Source: Aromatoleum toluolicum
GTDB lineage: Bacteria > Pseudomonadota > Gammaproteobacteria > Burkholderiales > Rhodocyclaceae
Reading direction: 5' to 3'
Assembly (NCBI RefSeq): GCF_012911005.2
Contig: NZ_WTVS01000001.1
Location: 62,001-126,000, forward strand
Length of the DNA: 64,000 nt
The translations under genes and the position numbers were made by a program. Below the pieces are notes generated by a model. That model did not search any database. It was given only the letters and a program-made list of their open reading frames with translations, and was not told the DNA's origin. This document shows positions 20,503 through 29,628 of the stretch, one piece after another. The first letter of the stretch is position 1; every line of letters begins with the position of its first letter.

Positions 20503-22236
20503 ATGATGCCGCTGCTGCGCCATCAGAGCGTCTTCTTCCTGATCATGCGGCGCCTGCGTGCGCCGTTCATCCTGCTCATCGTCATCATCGCGATCTCGGT
20601 GTTCGGCCTCACGCTCGCGCCCGGCGTCGATGCGGACGGCAAGCCCGCGCACATCAGCTTCTTCCACGCGCTGTACTTCATCAGCTACACCGCGACGACG
20701 ATCGGCTTCGGCGAGATCCCCTATGCCTTCTCCGACCAGCAGCGCCTGTGGGTCCTGGTCTGCATCTACCTGTCCGTGATCGGCTGGGCGTACACGGTCG
20801 GCACCGTGTTCGCGCTGCTCGCCGACCGCAACCTGCAGCAGGCGATCCGCACGCAGAGCTTCATGCGCGCGGTGCGCAACCTGCGCGAACCCTTCTACCT
20901 CGTGTGTGGATTCGGCGAGACCGGCCGGCTGATCTGCGATGCGCTCGACCGCCTCGGATTCCGCGCGGTGGTCATCGAACTCGATGACACCAAGGTCGGC
21001 GAGATCGAACTGCACGGCTACCACGCCGACATCCCTGCCCTGTGCGCCGACGCACGCAACCCCGAAAATCTCAAGTTCGCCGGGCTCACGCACCGCAGCT
21101 GCATCGGCGTGATCGCGCTGACCAACAACGACAGCGCGAACCTCGCGATCGCGATCGCCGCGCGCCTTCTCGCGCCCCGGATTCCTGCCCTGTGCCGCGC
21201 CGAATCGGCCGAAACGGCGGCCAACATGGCGTCCTTCGGCACGCGCCACATCATCAACCCGTTCGAGAAATTCTCCGAATACCTTGCGCTCGCGCTGCAC
21301 GCACCGGCCGCTTGGCACCTGCTGACCTGGCTCACGGGCGTGCCCGGCACTCAGATGGAACGCCAGCGCGATCCCCCGCACGGCGAATGGATCCTGTGCG
21401 GACACGGCCGTTTCGGACGCCTGCTTGCACACGTCCTCGAACGCGAAGGCGTCCCGCTCACGATCATCGACCGCCACGCGGCCCCGCCGGCGGCGTCGGT
21501 GCGCTGGGTGCAGGGAGAAGGGACCGGCGCCCCCGCGCTCGAAGCGGCCGGCGTGCGCCGTGCGGCCGGCATCGTCGCCGCGACCGCCAACGACGTGGAC
21601 AACCTGTCGACGGTGGTCACCGCGCGCGAACTCAATCCGTCGCTGTTCGTGATCCTGCGCCAGAACCACTTCGCGAACAATTCACTGTTCGAGGCCTTCG
21701 ACTACGACGTGAACGTAGTCCCCAGCCGCATCATCGCCCACGAATGCCTCGCGATCCTGACGACGCCGCTGCTGGTGCCCTTCCTCGAGGACATGAAGCG
21801 GCACGACGAGGACTGGTGCGGCCGGGTGCTCAAGCGCCTGACGGGTCGCTTCGGCTGGGAGATCCCGACGGTATGGAGCGAGCGCATCAACCTGAGCCGG
21901 GCTCCGGCGCTGTACCGCAAGCTGATGAAGGGCGCGACGGTCGAACTGCAGTCGCTGCTGAAATCCCCGTCGAACCGCGACGACGCCCTCGCATGCGAAA
22001 TCCTCCTGCTGCGGCGCGACGACGACGATCACCTGCTGATCCCCGAGGGCGACACGAAACTGCGGCCGGGCGACGAGCTGTTGCTGGTGGGCACGGCGGA
22101 AGCGGAGCGCGAATTCGGCCTGGTGATCTCGAACGAACATGCGCTGGTCTATGTCCTCACGGGCACGGACCTTCCCGGCGGCTGGATCTGGGAGCGCCTG
22201 TCGCGCAGCCGGAACGCACGGAGCGAGACGGCGTAG
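20503..22236 (+). CDS. Potassium channel / TrkA-N (double RCK) protein
   Basis: A 577-residue ion-channel protein. Two membrane helices (FILLIVIIAISVFGLTL and LVCIYLSVIGWAYTVGTVFA) flank a pore loop whose filter reads TATTIGFGEIP, a variant of the K+ filter TVGYG. Two cytoplasmic Rossmann RCK/TrkA-N domains follow (LVCGFGETGRLICDAL near residue 137; ILCGHGRFGRLLAHVLE near 298), and a C-terminal TrkA-C-like segment (LRPGDELLLVGTAEAE). It should conduct K+ through the inner membrane under nucleotide control. Having two RCK modules in one chain recalls BK/GsuK-type channels. ATG 20503 or 20506 can serve as start. Confidence 0.85.
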   Translation: MMPLLRHQSVFFLIMRRLRAPFILLIVIIAISVFGLTLAPGVDADGKPAHISFFHALYFISYTATTIGFGEIPYAFSDQQRLWVLVCIYLSVIGWAYTVGTVFALLADRNLQQAIRTQSFMRAVRNLREPFYLVCGFGETGRLICDALDRLGFRAVVIELDDTKVGEIELHGYHADIPALCADARNPENLKFAGLTHRSCIGVIALTNNDSANLAIAIAARLLAPRIPALCRAESAETAANMASFGTRHIINPFEKFSEYLALALHAPAAWHLLTWLTGVPGTQMERQRDPPHGEWILCGHGRFGRLLAHVLEREGVPLTIIDRHAAPPAASVRWVQGEGTGAPALEAAGVRRAAGIVAATANDVDNLSTVVTARELNPSLFVILRQNHFANNSLFEAFDYDVNVVPSRIIAHECLAILTTPLLVPFLEDMKRHDEDWCGRVLKRLTGRFGWEIPTVWSERINLSRAPALYRKLMKGATVELQSLLKSPSNRDDALACEILLLRRDDDDHLLIPEGDTKLRPGDELLLVGTAEAEREFGLVISNEHALVYVLTGTDLPGGWIWERLSRSRNARSETA

Positions 22237-22263
22237 CGTCGCCAGGTCGCGCCGCCGCCGGAA

Positions 22264-22482
22264 TCACTCGGAAGCGACCAGCACCACCGTTTCGGCGCCG
22301 AGGCACACGGTCGCGCCCGGCCTCAATTTCGCGCGCTTGCGCGACTCCACCTTGCCATCGACCGTGACCCGCCCCGCCTCGACGGCCGCGTGGGCCTCGC
22401 CGCCGGTGCCGGTCAGCCCGGTCGCCTTCAGCAGTTGATCGAGCTGGATGTATTCGCCGCGCACGGCAAACGAAACTGTCAT
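22264..22482 (-). CDS. Small RNA-binding S4 domain protein (YbcJ-like)
   Basis: A 72-residue protein made almost entirely of an S4 RNA-binding domain: IQLDQLLKATGLTGTGGEAH, then GRVTVDGKVESRKRAKLRPG. It resembles E. coli YbcJ, which is thought to bind structured RNA. The start is ATG 22482, because GGGAGA lies six bases before it; an upstream in-frame start at 22515 has no RBS. It is divergent from the Ap4A phosphorylase gene and convergent with the K+ channel gene. Confidence 0.85.
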   Translation of the reverse strand: MTVSFAVRGEYIQLDQLLKATGLTGTGGEAHAAVEAGRVTVDGKVESRKRAKLRPGATVCLGAETVVLVASE

Positions 22483-22589
22483 GCATTTCTCCCGCGCAGC
22501 CGATACGCTGCGCAATTCAAATTGATCGACCGGAAGCCGTCAGCCTACACTGCCGGCTAACCGTTTGCCGTCCTATTGCCGCCACGACC

Positions 22590-23453
22590 ATGTCCGACGA
22601 CCTGCTGCAGCGGATCGACCGCACCCTCAGTCGCGCTGCCGATTCCGGCGCGCTCCTGCCCATCCGCACCGAACGGACCCCGATCCAGGACGCAGGCATC
22701 GGCTTCACGGTGCGCTGGGTGTCCACGCTCGCGCACAAGGACGCGGCGCGCGTCGAGGCCGCAGTGAAACGCGACCCGGACTTCAATCCCTTTCTCCCGC
22801 CCGACCCGGAACTGACCATCGGCCCGCTCGGCGAACAGCACCTGGGCGTGCTGAACAAATTTCCCGTCATCGAGCGCCACCTGCTGATCGTCACGCGCGT
22901 GTTCGAGGCACAGACGGCACCATTGACGCGGACCGACTTCATCGCGCTCGCGACCGTGATGGCGTCGCTCGGCGGGCTCGGCTTCTACAACGGCGGCAGC
23001 GAAGCGGGTGCCAGCCAGCGCCACAAGCACTTGCAGTGGATTCCCGACGCCGAGGAGACGGCGCGCCTGGGCCTGTTCACCGATCAGCTGCCCGCCAACC
23101 TACCCCCCTTCGCCCACGCCACGCACGAGGCGCTCCCCTGGCGACACACTTTCGTGCGCCTGCCGCGCTGTGGCGACGTCGTGTCGCTTGGCGAAGCCAT
23201 GCACCATGCGTTCCGGAACGGCTGCGAATCGCTCGGCATCGACGCCGCGGCGGACCCGATGCCGCCCTACAATTTCCTCGTGTCGCGCGACTGGATGACC
23301 GTGATCCCGCGCATCCGCGAGCGTCACGGGAACATCTCGGTCAATGCGCTGGGCTTCGCCGGCTCGCTGTTCGTGCGGCGCCCCGAGGAGATCGAGACCG
23401 TGCGCGCGATCGGCCCGCTCAGGCTGCTCGCGGCGGTCGCGCTTCCGAGCTGA
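22590..23453 (+). CDS. Ap4A phosphorylase / ATP adenylyltransferase family protein
   Basis: A 287-residue HIT-superfamily enzyme of the yeast Apa1/Apa2 type, which phosphorolyses diadenosine tetraphosphate to ATP and ADP. The catalytic motif is SQRHKHLQW (H-x-H-x-Q pattern as in the family), preceded by FYNGGSEAGA. Other typical segments are NPFLPPDPELTIGPLG, LNKFPVIERHLLIVTRVFE and PPYNFLVSRDWMTVIPR. It stands alone, divergent from the S4 protein and convergent with the ykgJ genes (its stop abuts the neighbouring gene's end at 23454). Confidence 0.85.
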   Translation: MSDDLLQRIDRTLSRAADSGALLPIRTERTPIQDAGIGFTVRWVSTLAHKDAARVEAAVKRDPDFNPFLPPDPELTIGPLGEQHLGVLNKFPVIERHLLIVTRVFEAQTAPLTRTDFIALATVMASLGGLGFYNGGSEAGASQRHKHLQWIPDAEETARLGLFTDQLPANLPPFAHATHEALPWRHTFVRLPRCGDVVSLGEAMHHAFRNGCESLGIDAAADPMPPYNFLVSRDWMTVIPRIRERHGNISVNALGFAGSLFVRRPEEIETVRAIGPLRLLAAVALPS

Positions 23454-23816
23454 TCAGCCGGGCTGCTCCGCCCCTGCAAGCGGCCGCAAGGCCGGCAGCC
23501 CGATCTGCGCGCGCAGCTCGTTGCATTTCCGATTCGGCGAGCCGTCCGCCTCATGCGACGGAAACTCGCGGCACGGCGTCGGACGCCGGTCGTAGATCGT
23601 ACACGACACCTGCTCGCCGGGCTGCCCCGCTAGCGCCACGCAACGGCGCGGCAACTCGTTCGTCCCGTTCATGCAGCGCAGGTGAAGGTTGAGCTTTTCC
23701 GTCAATTCGGCAGGCACGAAACCGCCGGGAGCGTCGTCCGCCTCGCCCCAGTAGAACGACACGCGGAAATGGACGCAGCACATGCCGCAGTCGAGACAGG
23801 GGTTCGGATCGCTCAT
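23454..23816 (-). CDS. YkgJ-family cysteine-cluster protein (copy 1)
   Basis: A 120-residue protein with a cysteine pattern typical of the YkgJ family: CLDCGMCCVHFRV near the N-terminus, RRCVALAG, VSCTIYDRRPTPCREFP. It probably chelates zinc or an iron-sulfur cluster; function is unknown. A paralogue of similar length lies 102 bases upstream on the same strand (23919-24251), sharing the CxxC-CC, RCVALAG and C-TIY-RP-PCR-F pattern. It is the last gene of a minus-strand run beginning at dusC. Confidence 0.82.
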   Translation of the reverse strand: MSDPNPCLDCGMCCVHFRVSFYWGEADDAPGGFVPAELTEKLNLHLRCMNGTNELPRRCVALAGQPGEQVSCTIYDRRPTPCREFPSHEADGSPNRKCNELRAQIGLPALRPLAGAEQPG

Positions 23817-23918
23817 CGCAAGTCGGTGCGCAGGACAAATTCCCGCGCGATTCTACCCAAGGCATTCACGCCGTTGCAGGTTCACGTAACGGACGGGCCG
23901 GACGGACCGCCCCCCTCC

Positions 23919-24251
23919 TCACAAGGGCGGCAAGCCGTGGCGCCGCCGCGCACGGTCACAGGCATCCTCGCCGATGCCGAGTGCCGCGTAGGGCGCGAAG
24001 TCGCGGCAGGGCGACGGCCGCCCGGCGTAGATCGTGCAGCCGACCCGGCTGCCGATCTCGCCCGCGAGCGCGACGCAGCGCGGCGGCGCCTCGTCGGTGC
24101 CGCGCATGCGCACGAGCTCGCCCGTCACCGGAACGGTCATCGCGTCGGGGACGCCGCCCGGCGTCGCACTGGCCAGCTCGGACTGATGGAAATCGACGCG
24201 AAAGGCCGCACAACAGGCGCCGCAGCGAGTGCAGTGGTCGTCGTCGCTCAC
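23919..24251 (-). CDS. YkgJ-family cysteine-cluster protein (copy 2)
   Basis: A 110-residue paralogue of the gene downstream: CTRCGACCAAFRVDFHQSE, RCVALAGEIG, VGCTIYAGRPSPCRDFA. The conserved cysteines match those of copy 1, so this is likely a tandem duplication followed by divergence. It starts 28 bases after the UPF0149/SEC-C gene, also a cysteine-rich metal-binding protein, within the same operon-like run. No biochemical role is known. Confidence 0.82.
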   Translation of the reverse strand: MSDDDHCTRCGACCAAFRVDFHQSELASATPGGVPDAMTVPVTGELVRMRGTDEAPPRCVALAGEIGSRVGCTIYAGRPSPCRDFAPYAALGIGEDACDRARRRHGLPPL

Positions 24252-24279
24252 GCCGCGCCCCGCAGCCGTGCCAAGCGCC

Positions 24280-25005
<726 letters not shown>

Positions 25006-25026
25006 CAATTGTCTCCGGAATGCCTT

Positions 25027-25731
25027 TCAGCGTGCGCCATCCTCTTGCCGCGCGCAAGCCTGCGCATCGAGATCGCAAACCAGACGGAATAGCGTCTGGC
25101 CGGAATCGCGGTACTTGCGCTCGAACGGCGTCAGCGGCGCAGGCGCCTCGAATGTTTCCCAGGCGACTTCGCGGCCGGTCGCCAAGCCGAGCGCGCACGC
25201 GAATTCCTCGATGTACACGCGCCAGTTCGTGCGGCATTCGAGCACGCCGCCCAGTCGCGGAATGAAAGGGAACACGGGATGGGCGTGCCAGCGGCGCGCA
25301 AGGTGGCCGATCTTGGGCCACGGGTTCGGATAGAGGATGTAGTGACGGGCGAGGCGCAGGCCCGCATCGCTCATCAGGCGCCAGTAATCGACGAGGTCGG
25401 CGCGCACGAAGACCATGTTCTTCGGCAGCAGCGCGTCGGGATAGGGCTTGCGGCGATTGAGGCGATCCGCGGACTGGTCGACGCCGATCACCCAGTGATC
25501 GGGAAAGGCGCGCGCGAGCTGGATCGTGCTGTGGCCGACACCGCAGCCGGCATCGAGGATCAGCGGGGCGCTGCGGTCCCAGCCGGCGACGCTGGCCTCG
25601 AACGCGGCATGGTTGTAGTCCAGGCAGGGTTTGCGAAACGGCTCGGCGAGATGGCGCTGCACGCGCCGCACCAGCTGCTCATGCACGCCCGACTGGGCGC
25701 TCTCGGGGATGCGCGAATTTGCGTAACTCAT
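25027..25731 (-). CDS. trmB: tRNA (guanine-N7)-methyltransferase, TrmB family
   Basis: A 234-residue class I SAM methyltransferase. The SAM motif is ILDAGCGVGHSTIQLA; VIGVDQSADRL follows; the TrmB signature appears as YPNPWPKIGHLARRWHAHP, comparable to the F-PDPW-K-RH-KRR segment of TrmB. The product should make m7G46 in tRNA. The N-terminal segment differs from classical TrmB, so it may be a TrmB-related paralogue. Start ATG 25731 (MSYANSR); the frame is open upstream only over dusC. It lies 14 bases after dusC, so two tRNA-modification genes are cotranscribed. Confidence 0.82.
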   Translation of the reverse strand: MSYANSRIPESAQSGVHEQLVRRVQRHLAEPFRKPCLDYNHAAFEASVAGWDRSAPLILDAGCGVGHSTIQLARAFPDHWVIGVDQSADRLNRRKPYPDALLPKNMVFVRADLVDYWRLMSDAGLRLARHYILYPNPWPKIGHLARRWHAHPVFPFIPRLGGVLECRTNWRVYIEEFACALGLATGREVAWETFEAPAPLTPFERKYRDSGQTLFRLVCDLDAQACARQEDGAR

Positions 25732-25745
25732 CGAATTCGTCCGGT

Positions 25746-26732
25746 TCAGGCCGCCAGCGGCAGCGCTGCGGCGGCAATGCCGTGGCGCACCAGGGCGGCG
25801 TCGATCTCGGCGGGCCTGCGCGCCGCGCGTACTTCGCGGAACAGGCGCTCGGCCTGCGGATAATTGCGACGCAGCAGGTTCAGCCACTGCTTGAGGCGGC
25901 CCGGCGAATGCTGCGGCTGCAGCCGTTCCCGAACCCGGCGCCAGAAGAGTGCGAGCAGCGGCTGCAGTTCCTCCCACTCCCCGTCGCGGTCGATCGTGTG
26001 ATCGCCTGCATCGCCCTGCGCACGCAGGCGTCGCGCGAGGAAGGGGTCGGCGACCGCCCCGCGCCCCAGCATCACGTCGGCAACCCCGCTCTCGGCGCGG
26101 CAGCGCCGCCAGTCAGCCTCGGACCACACTTCGCCGTTGGCGGTCACCGGAATGTCCACCGCCTCCGCGATGCGCGCAATCCACACCCAATGCGCGGGCG
26201 GACGGTATCCGTCGAGCTTGGTGCGGGCATGCACGACGAGGCCTTCCACGCCCCCGGCGGCGAGCGCCTGGGCACATTCGACCGCCTTCGACGTGTCGGC
26301 AACGCCCAAGCGCATCTTCGCGGTGAACGGCACCCCGGCCGGTACGGCCACCCGCACGGCCGTGGCGATGCGATGGAGGAGCTCCGGCTCGTCGAGCAGT
26401 ACGGCTCCGCCGCGATGGCGGTTCACCGTCGGGGCCGGGCAGCCGAAATTGAGGTCGATGCCGGGAGGGGCGAGTTCAGCGAGATGCGCCGCATTGTCGG
26501 CAAGGCAGGAGGGATCGGAGCCCAGCAGTTGCACGCGTACCGGCACCGACGCGCGCGTCCGCCCGCCCGACTGCAGTTCCGGGCTGATGCGTCGGTAGAC
26601 GCGGTGCGGAAGGAGCGTGCCGGACACGCGCGCGAATTCGCTCACGGCCCAGTCGTAGGGACAGGCGCGGGTGAGCACGTCGCGCAAATCGGCGTCGAGC
26701 AGACCTTCCATCGGCGCGAGCAGCAGACGCAC
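25746..26732 (-). CDS. dusC: tRNA-dihydrouridine(16) synthase DusC
   Basis: A 328-residue FMN-dependent TIM-barrel enzyme that reduces uridine 16 in tRNA. It matches the DusC subgroup: RLLLAPMEGLLDADLRDVL, RVSGTLLPHRVYRRISPEL, VRVQLLGSDP, DLNFGCPAPTVN with the catalytic Cys, KMRLG, VVHARTKLDGYRPP, IPVTANGEVW. The start is GTG 26732, with AGGGAG five bases before it and exact alignment to the N-terminus of E. coli DusC; an upstream ATG at 26789 adds 19 unlikely residues. It heads the dusC-trmB-UPF0149-ykgJ-ykgJ run. Confidence 0.9.
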   Translation of the reverse strand: MRLLLAPMEGLLDADLRDVLTRACPYDWAVSEFARVSGTLLPHRVYRRISPELQSGGRTRASVPVRVQLLGSDPSCLADNAAHLAELAPPGIDLNFGCPAPTVNRHRGGAVLLDEPELLHRIATAVRVAVPAGVPFTAKMRLGVADTSKAVECAQALAAGGVEGLVVHARTKLDGYRPPAHWVWIARIAEAVDIPVTANGEVWSEADWRRCRAESGVADVMLGRGAVADPFLARRLRAQGDAGDHTIDRDGEWEELQPLLALFWRRVRERLQPQHSPGRLKQWLNLLRRNYPQAERLFREVRAARRPAEIDAALVRHGIAAAALPLAA

Positions 26733-26851
26733 ACCAACTCCCTGAAAAAAGGGCGGTATTGTAAGCCCATCCGCGATCCGGGCGAACATGGAGGTGACGC
26801 CCGCCCGCCACCAGCACTAGCGGCATCCCCGCCCGGGCGCCCCCGCCTCAC

Positions 26852-26880
26852 TTGCCTTGTCGCGGCCGATCAAGGATAAT
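26852..26880 (+). promoter_or_regulatory. rpmE promoter
   Basis: TTGCCT at 26852-26857, 17-base spacer, GATAAT at 26875-26880. A start near 26887 would give a leader of about 56 bases before rpmE. Confidence 0.65.
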
Positions 26881-26902
26881 TCCCGGTTTCCACCCGTTAT
26901 CA

Positions 26903-26923
26903 GGGCGGCCACATTCACCGCCC
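26903..26923 (+). promoter_or_regulatory. Hairpin in the rpmE leader
   Basis: GGGCGG (26903-26908) pairs with CCGCCC (26918-26923) across a nine-base loop, ending nine bases before the AAGGAA RBS. Ribosomal protein leaders often bind their own product; here this is only a possibility. Confidence 0.4.
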
Positions 26924-26942
26924 GCTTGTCCAAGGAATCGCC

Positions 26943-27161
26943 ATGAAAGCGGATATCCACCCGAATTACAACGCCGTCCAGGTCACCTGCTCCTGCGGCA
27001 ACGCCTTCGAAACCCGTTCGACACTGGGCAAGCCCGTGCTGCACGTCGAAGTGTGCTCTGCCTGCCACCCGTTCTACACCGGCAAGCAGAAGATCGTCGA
27101 CACCGCCGGTCGCGTCGAGCGTTTCCGCCAGAAGTACGGCAGCGTTCAGCGCCTTGGCTGA
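26943..27161 (+). CDS. rpmE: 50S ribosomal protein L31
   Basis: A 72-residue L31 of the zinc-binding type: [19 protein letters not shown], then [16 protein letters not shown], giving the C-x-C and C-x2-C cysteines (plus [20 protein letters not shown]). It sits on the large subunit at the subunit interface. AAGGAATCGCC precedes the ATG. The gene has its own promoter and a strong terminator, thus a monocistronic unit. Confidence 0.97.
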   Translation: MKADIHPNYNAVQVTCSCGNAFETRSTLGKPVLHVEVCSACHPFYTGKQKIVDTAGRVERFRQKYGSVQRLG

Positions 27162-27181
27162 ACCCGGCTTCCGGTCACGGC

Positions 27182-27209
27182 AAAAAAGGCAGCTTCGGCT
27201 GCCTTTTTT
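27182..27209 (+). terminator. rpmE intrinsic terminator
   Basis: Stem AAAAAAGGCAGC / GCTGCCTTTTTT with tetraloop TTCG and a six-T tail, 20 bases after the rpmE stop. Symmetric A and T runs make it potentially bidirectional. Confidence 0.93.
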
Positions 27210-27288
27210 GTTCCTCGAATCACGGCGCGGCTGCCCGCTCCGGCTAGAATTCCGCACCCGACGTTCGGACGCCTCCGCACCATGACGG

Positions 27289-28941
27289 ATGGCGCAACAT
27301 GACATGACTGGAGAATCCTTCCGGACCTCAACAATCCGGCGGCATCTGTACGGTGCGACCGGCCTTGCGCTGCTCATCGCCCTGTACCTGCTCACCGGAC
27401 TGACCGGCCACGACCCCTGGCGCGGCGACGACGCGCGCCATTTCGGCCCGATCCTGGAAATGCTGCAGGGGAACCACCTGCTGTTCCCCGCGATTGCCGG
27501 CCAGCCCGAAACGGATTTTCCACCGCTCTACTACTGGACCGGCGCGGCGTTCGCGCGCCTGCTCGCCCCGTTCCTGCCCATGCACGACGGGGCGCGGCTG
27601 GCGACGACGCTATTCACGGCCCTGGCGATCTTCTGGATCGCGCGCGCGGCGACCCGCCTCTACGGGCGCGAGACGCGTACCCCCGCGGCGCTGCTGACCC
27701 TCGGCACGCTGGGCCTGGTGCTGCACGCGCACGAAACGCAGCCGATGATTGCGCTGATGGCGATGCAGGCGCTTACGCTGGCGGGGCTCTCGCACATCCC
27801 GACCCGCCCGGTGCTCGGTGGCGTCCAGGCCGGGCTGGGAGCCGCCCTCGCCTTCCTCGCCGGCGGCCTGCCGGGCATCGTCCTGACGCTGCCGCTCTTC
27901 CTCGTCGTCATCGCCTGCAGTCCCGAATGGCGCAGTCCGCGCGCCAGCAGCGGGCTGATCATCGGCCTGAGCCTCGCGATCGGCGCGTCGGCGCTGTGGC
28001 CGCTGGTGCTGCACTACCAGTCCCCCGACCTGCTCGCGCTGTGGTGGCGCGCCGAGTGGCGAAACCTTTGGGCGGAGGCGATGAGCGGCAGCGAGCTCAC
28101 GCGTCTCGTCGAACTCATCGGCTGGTTCGCCTGGCCGCTGTGGCCCATCACGCTGTGGTCGCTGTGGCGTACGCGCCGCCATCTTCTGCGCGCGTCCTCG
28201 CTGCTGCCGATCGCGGCCCTCGTGCTCACCCTGGTCTGGATCATCCTGAACGGCAGCCTCAGCCCGGCGTCGATGCTGCCGCTCGTGCCGCCGCTCGCGC
28301 TGCTCGCGGCGTCGGGCATACCGACACTGCGCCGCGGCGCGGCGAACGCGTTCGACTGGTTCGGCATCATGACCTTCGGCGTTTTCGCGATACTGGTGTG
28401 GATCGCATGGAGCGCGCAGGTCTTCCTGTGGCCGCCCGGGCTCGCGCGTCACCTCGTACGCGTCGCACCCGATTTCGCCCTGCGTGCGCCGGAGATATCG
28501 GCGATCACCGGCATCGTCATCGTCACTGTGTGGGTGCTGTTGATGCTGCGGCTTCCGCGCTCGCCCAACCGCGCGCCGGCAAACTGGGCACTCGGGATGA
28601 CGATGCTGTGGTGTCTGGCGATTGCGCTGCTCAAGCCCTGGTTCGACCACGACCGCAGTTACCGTCCTGCCGCCACGTCGCTGAAGATCGCGCTGGCGGG
28701 CGAGCGCGAGGACTGCGTCGCGATGATGGGCCTGTCGGCCAGCCAGCGCGCCTCCTTCCATTACTTTGCCGACATCCGGCCGGAGCGGGTCGTCAACAAC
28801 GAGACTCAGTGCGGCTTCCTGCTGGTCTTCGACGATCGCGGCAGCACCCAGAAACCCGCGCAGGAATGGCAGCAGATCTGGGAATTCCGCCGCGGCGGGG
28901 GACGGCAGCGGGAAATCTTCCGCCTGTACCGGCGCGACTGA
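27289..28941 (+). CDS. ArnT-like / GT39-family membrane glycosyltransferase
   Basis: A 550-residue polytopic membrane protein with roughly ten or more hydrophobic helices (for example GLALLIALYLLTGLTG, GGLPGIVLTLPLFLVVIAC, ILVWIAWSAQVFLWP). Near the N-terminus, DPWRGDDARHFGPILEM and FPPLYYWTGAAFARLL resemble the periplasmic loop of lipid-linked-sugar glycosyltransferases of the PMT/ArnT class, where acidic residues bind the donor. It would transfer a sugar from undecaprenyl phosphate to lipid A, a protein or another envelope acceptor; the acceptor is unknown. No glycan-synthesis genes adjoin. A second in-frame ATG at 27304 is possible as start. Confidence 0.75.
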   Translation: MAQHDMTGESFRTSTIRRHLYGATGLALLIALYLLTGLTGHDPWRGDDARHFGPILEMLQGNHLLFPAIAGQPETDFPPLYYWTGAAFARLLAPFLPMHDGARLATTLFTALAIFWIARAATRLYGRETRTPAALLTLGTLGLVLHAHETQPMIALMAMQALTLAGLSHIPTRPVLGGVQAGLGAALAFLAGGLPGIVLTLPLFLVVIACSPEWRSPRASSGLIIGLSLAIGASALWPLVLHYQSPDLLALWWRAEWRNLWAEAMSGSELTRLVELIGWFAWPLWPITLWSLWRTRRHLLRASSLLPIAALVLTLVWIILNGSLSPASMLPLVPPLALLAASGIPTLRRGAANAFDWFGIMTFGVFAILVWIAWSAQVFLWPPGLARHLVRVAPDFALRAPEISAITGIVIVTVWVLLMLRLPRSPNRAPANWALGMTMLWCLAIALLKPWFDHDRSYRPAATSLKIALAGEREDCVAMMGLSASQRASFHYFADIRPERVVNNETQCGFLLVFDDRGSTQKPAQEWQQIWEFRRGGGRQREIFRLYRRD

Positions 28942-29002
28942 GCCCGCGCCGCACCCGGCGATGCCGCGCGCCGGCAAGGGGCGCGCGGCTATTGCAAGCC
29001 CC

Positions 29003-29554
29003 TCAGCCTTCGAGGCGCAGGAAGTTGTCGCGATAGTGGCGCAATTCGCCGATCGATTCGTAGATATCCGACAGCGCTTCGTGCTTGCCCTTCTTGGCGA
29101 CCCCCTTGTAGACCTCCGGACGCCACCGGCGCGCGAGTTCCTTCAGCGTCGACACGTCCAGATTGCGGTAATGGAACCACGCCTCGAGTTGCGGCATGTA
29201 GCGAGCAAGGAAGCGGCGGTCCTGGCACACGGAGTTGCCGCACATCGGCGAGGTGCGCGCCGGCACATACTCCTGCAGGAAGGCGAGCATCTGCGCTTCG
29301 GCATCCGCCTCGCCGACCGTCGACGCCTTCACGCGGTCGGTCAGGCCGGACTTGCCGTGCGTGTCGCGATTCCACTGATCCATCCGTTCGAGCACGCTGT
29401 CGGGCTGATGCACCGCGATCACCGGCGCTTCGGCAACGGTGTTGAGCTGCGCATCGGTGATCACGATCGCGATCTCGATGATGCGATCGGTATCGGGCTC
29501 CAGGCCGGTCATTTCCATGTCCAGCCAGATGAGGTGATTCTGATCCTGTGCCAT
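29003..29554 (-). CDS. orn: Oligoribonuclease
   Basis: A 183-residue DEDDh 3'-5' exoribonuclease that degrades 2-5-nucleotide RNAs and pGpG. Motif [17 protein letters not shown], motif [22 protein letters not shown], motif III region [20 protein letters not shown], all as in E. coli Orn. ATG 29554 follows a G-rich stretch (GGCGGACG). It is divergent from the M48 peptidase gene. Its pGpG activity would complete c-di-GMP turnover begun by the HD-GYP and GGDEF proteins encoded further right. Confidence 0.95.
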   Translation of the reverse strand: MAQDQNHLIWLDMEMTGLEPDTDRIIEIAIVITDAQLNTVAEAPVIAVHQPDSVLERMDQWNRDTHGKSGLTDRVKASTVGEADAEAQMLAFLQEYVPARTSPMCGNSVCQDRRFLARYMPQLEAWFHYRNLDVSTLKELARRWRPEVYKGVAKKGKHEALSDIYESIGELRHYRDNFLRLEG

Positions 29555-29628
29555 AATCGTCCGCCCCCCTTGAGCAAAGGCGCGATTGTGGCATATATGC
29601 CTCGCCGCCCGCCCACTCCACACGCCGA

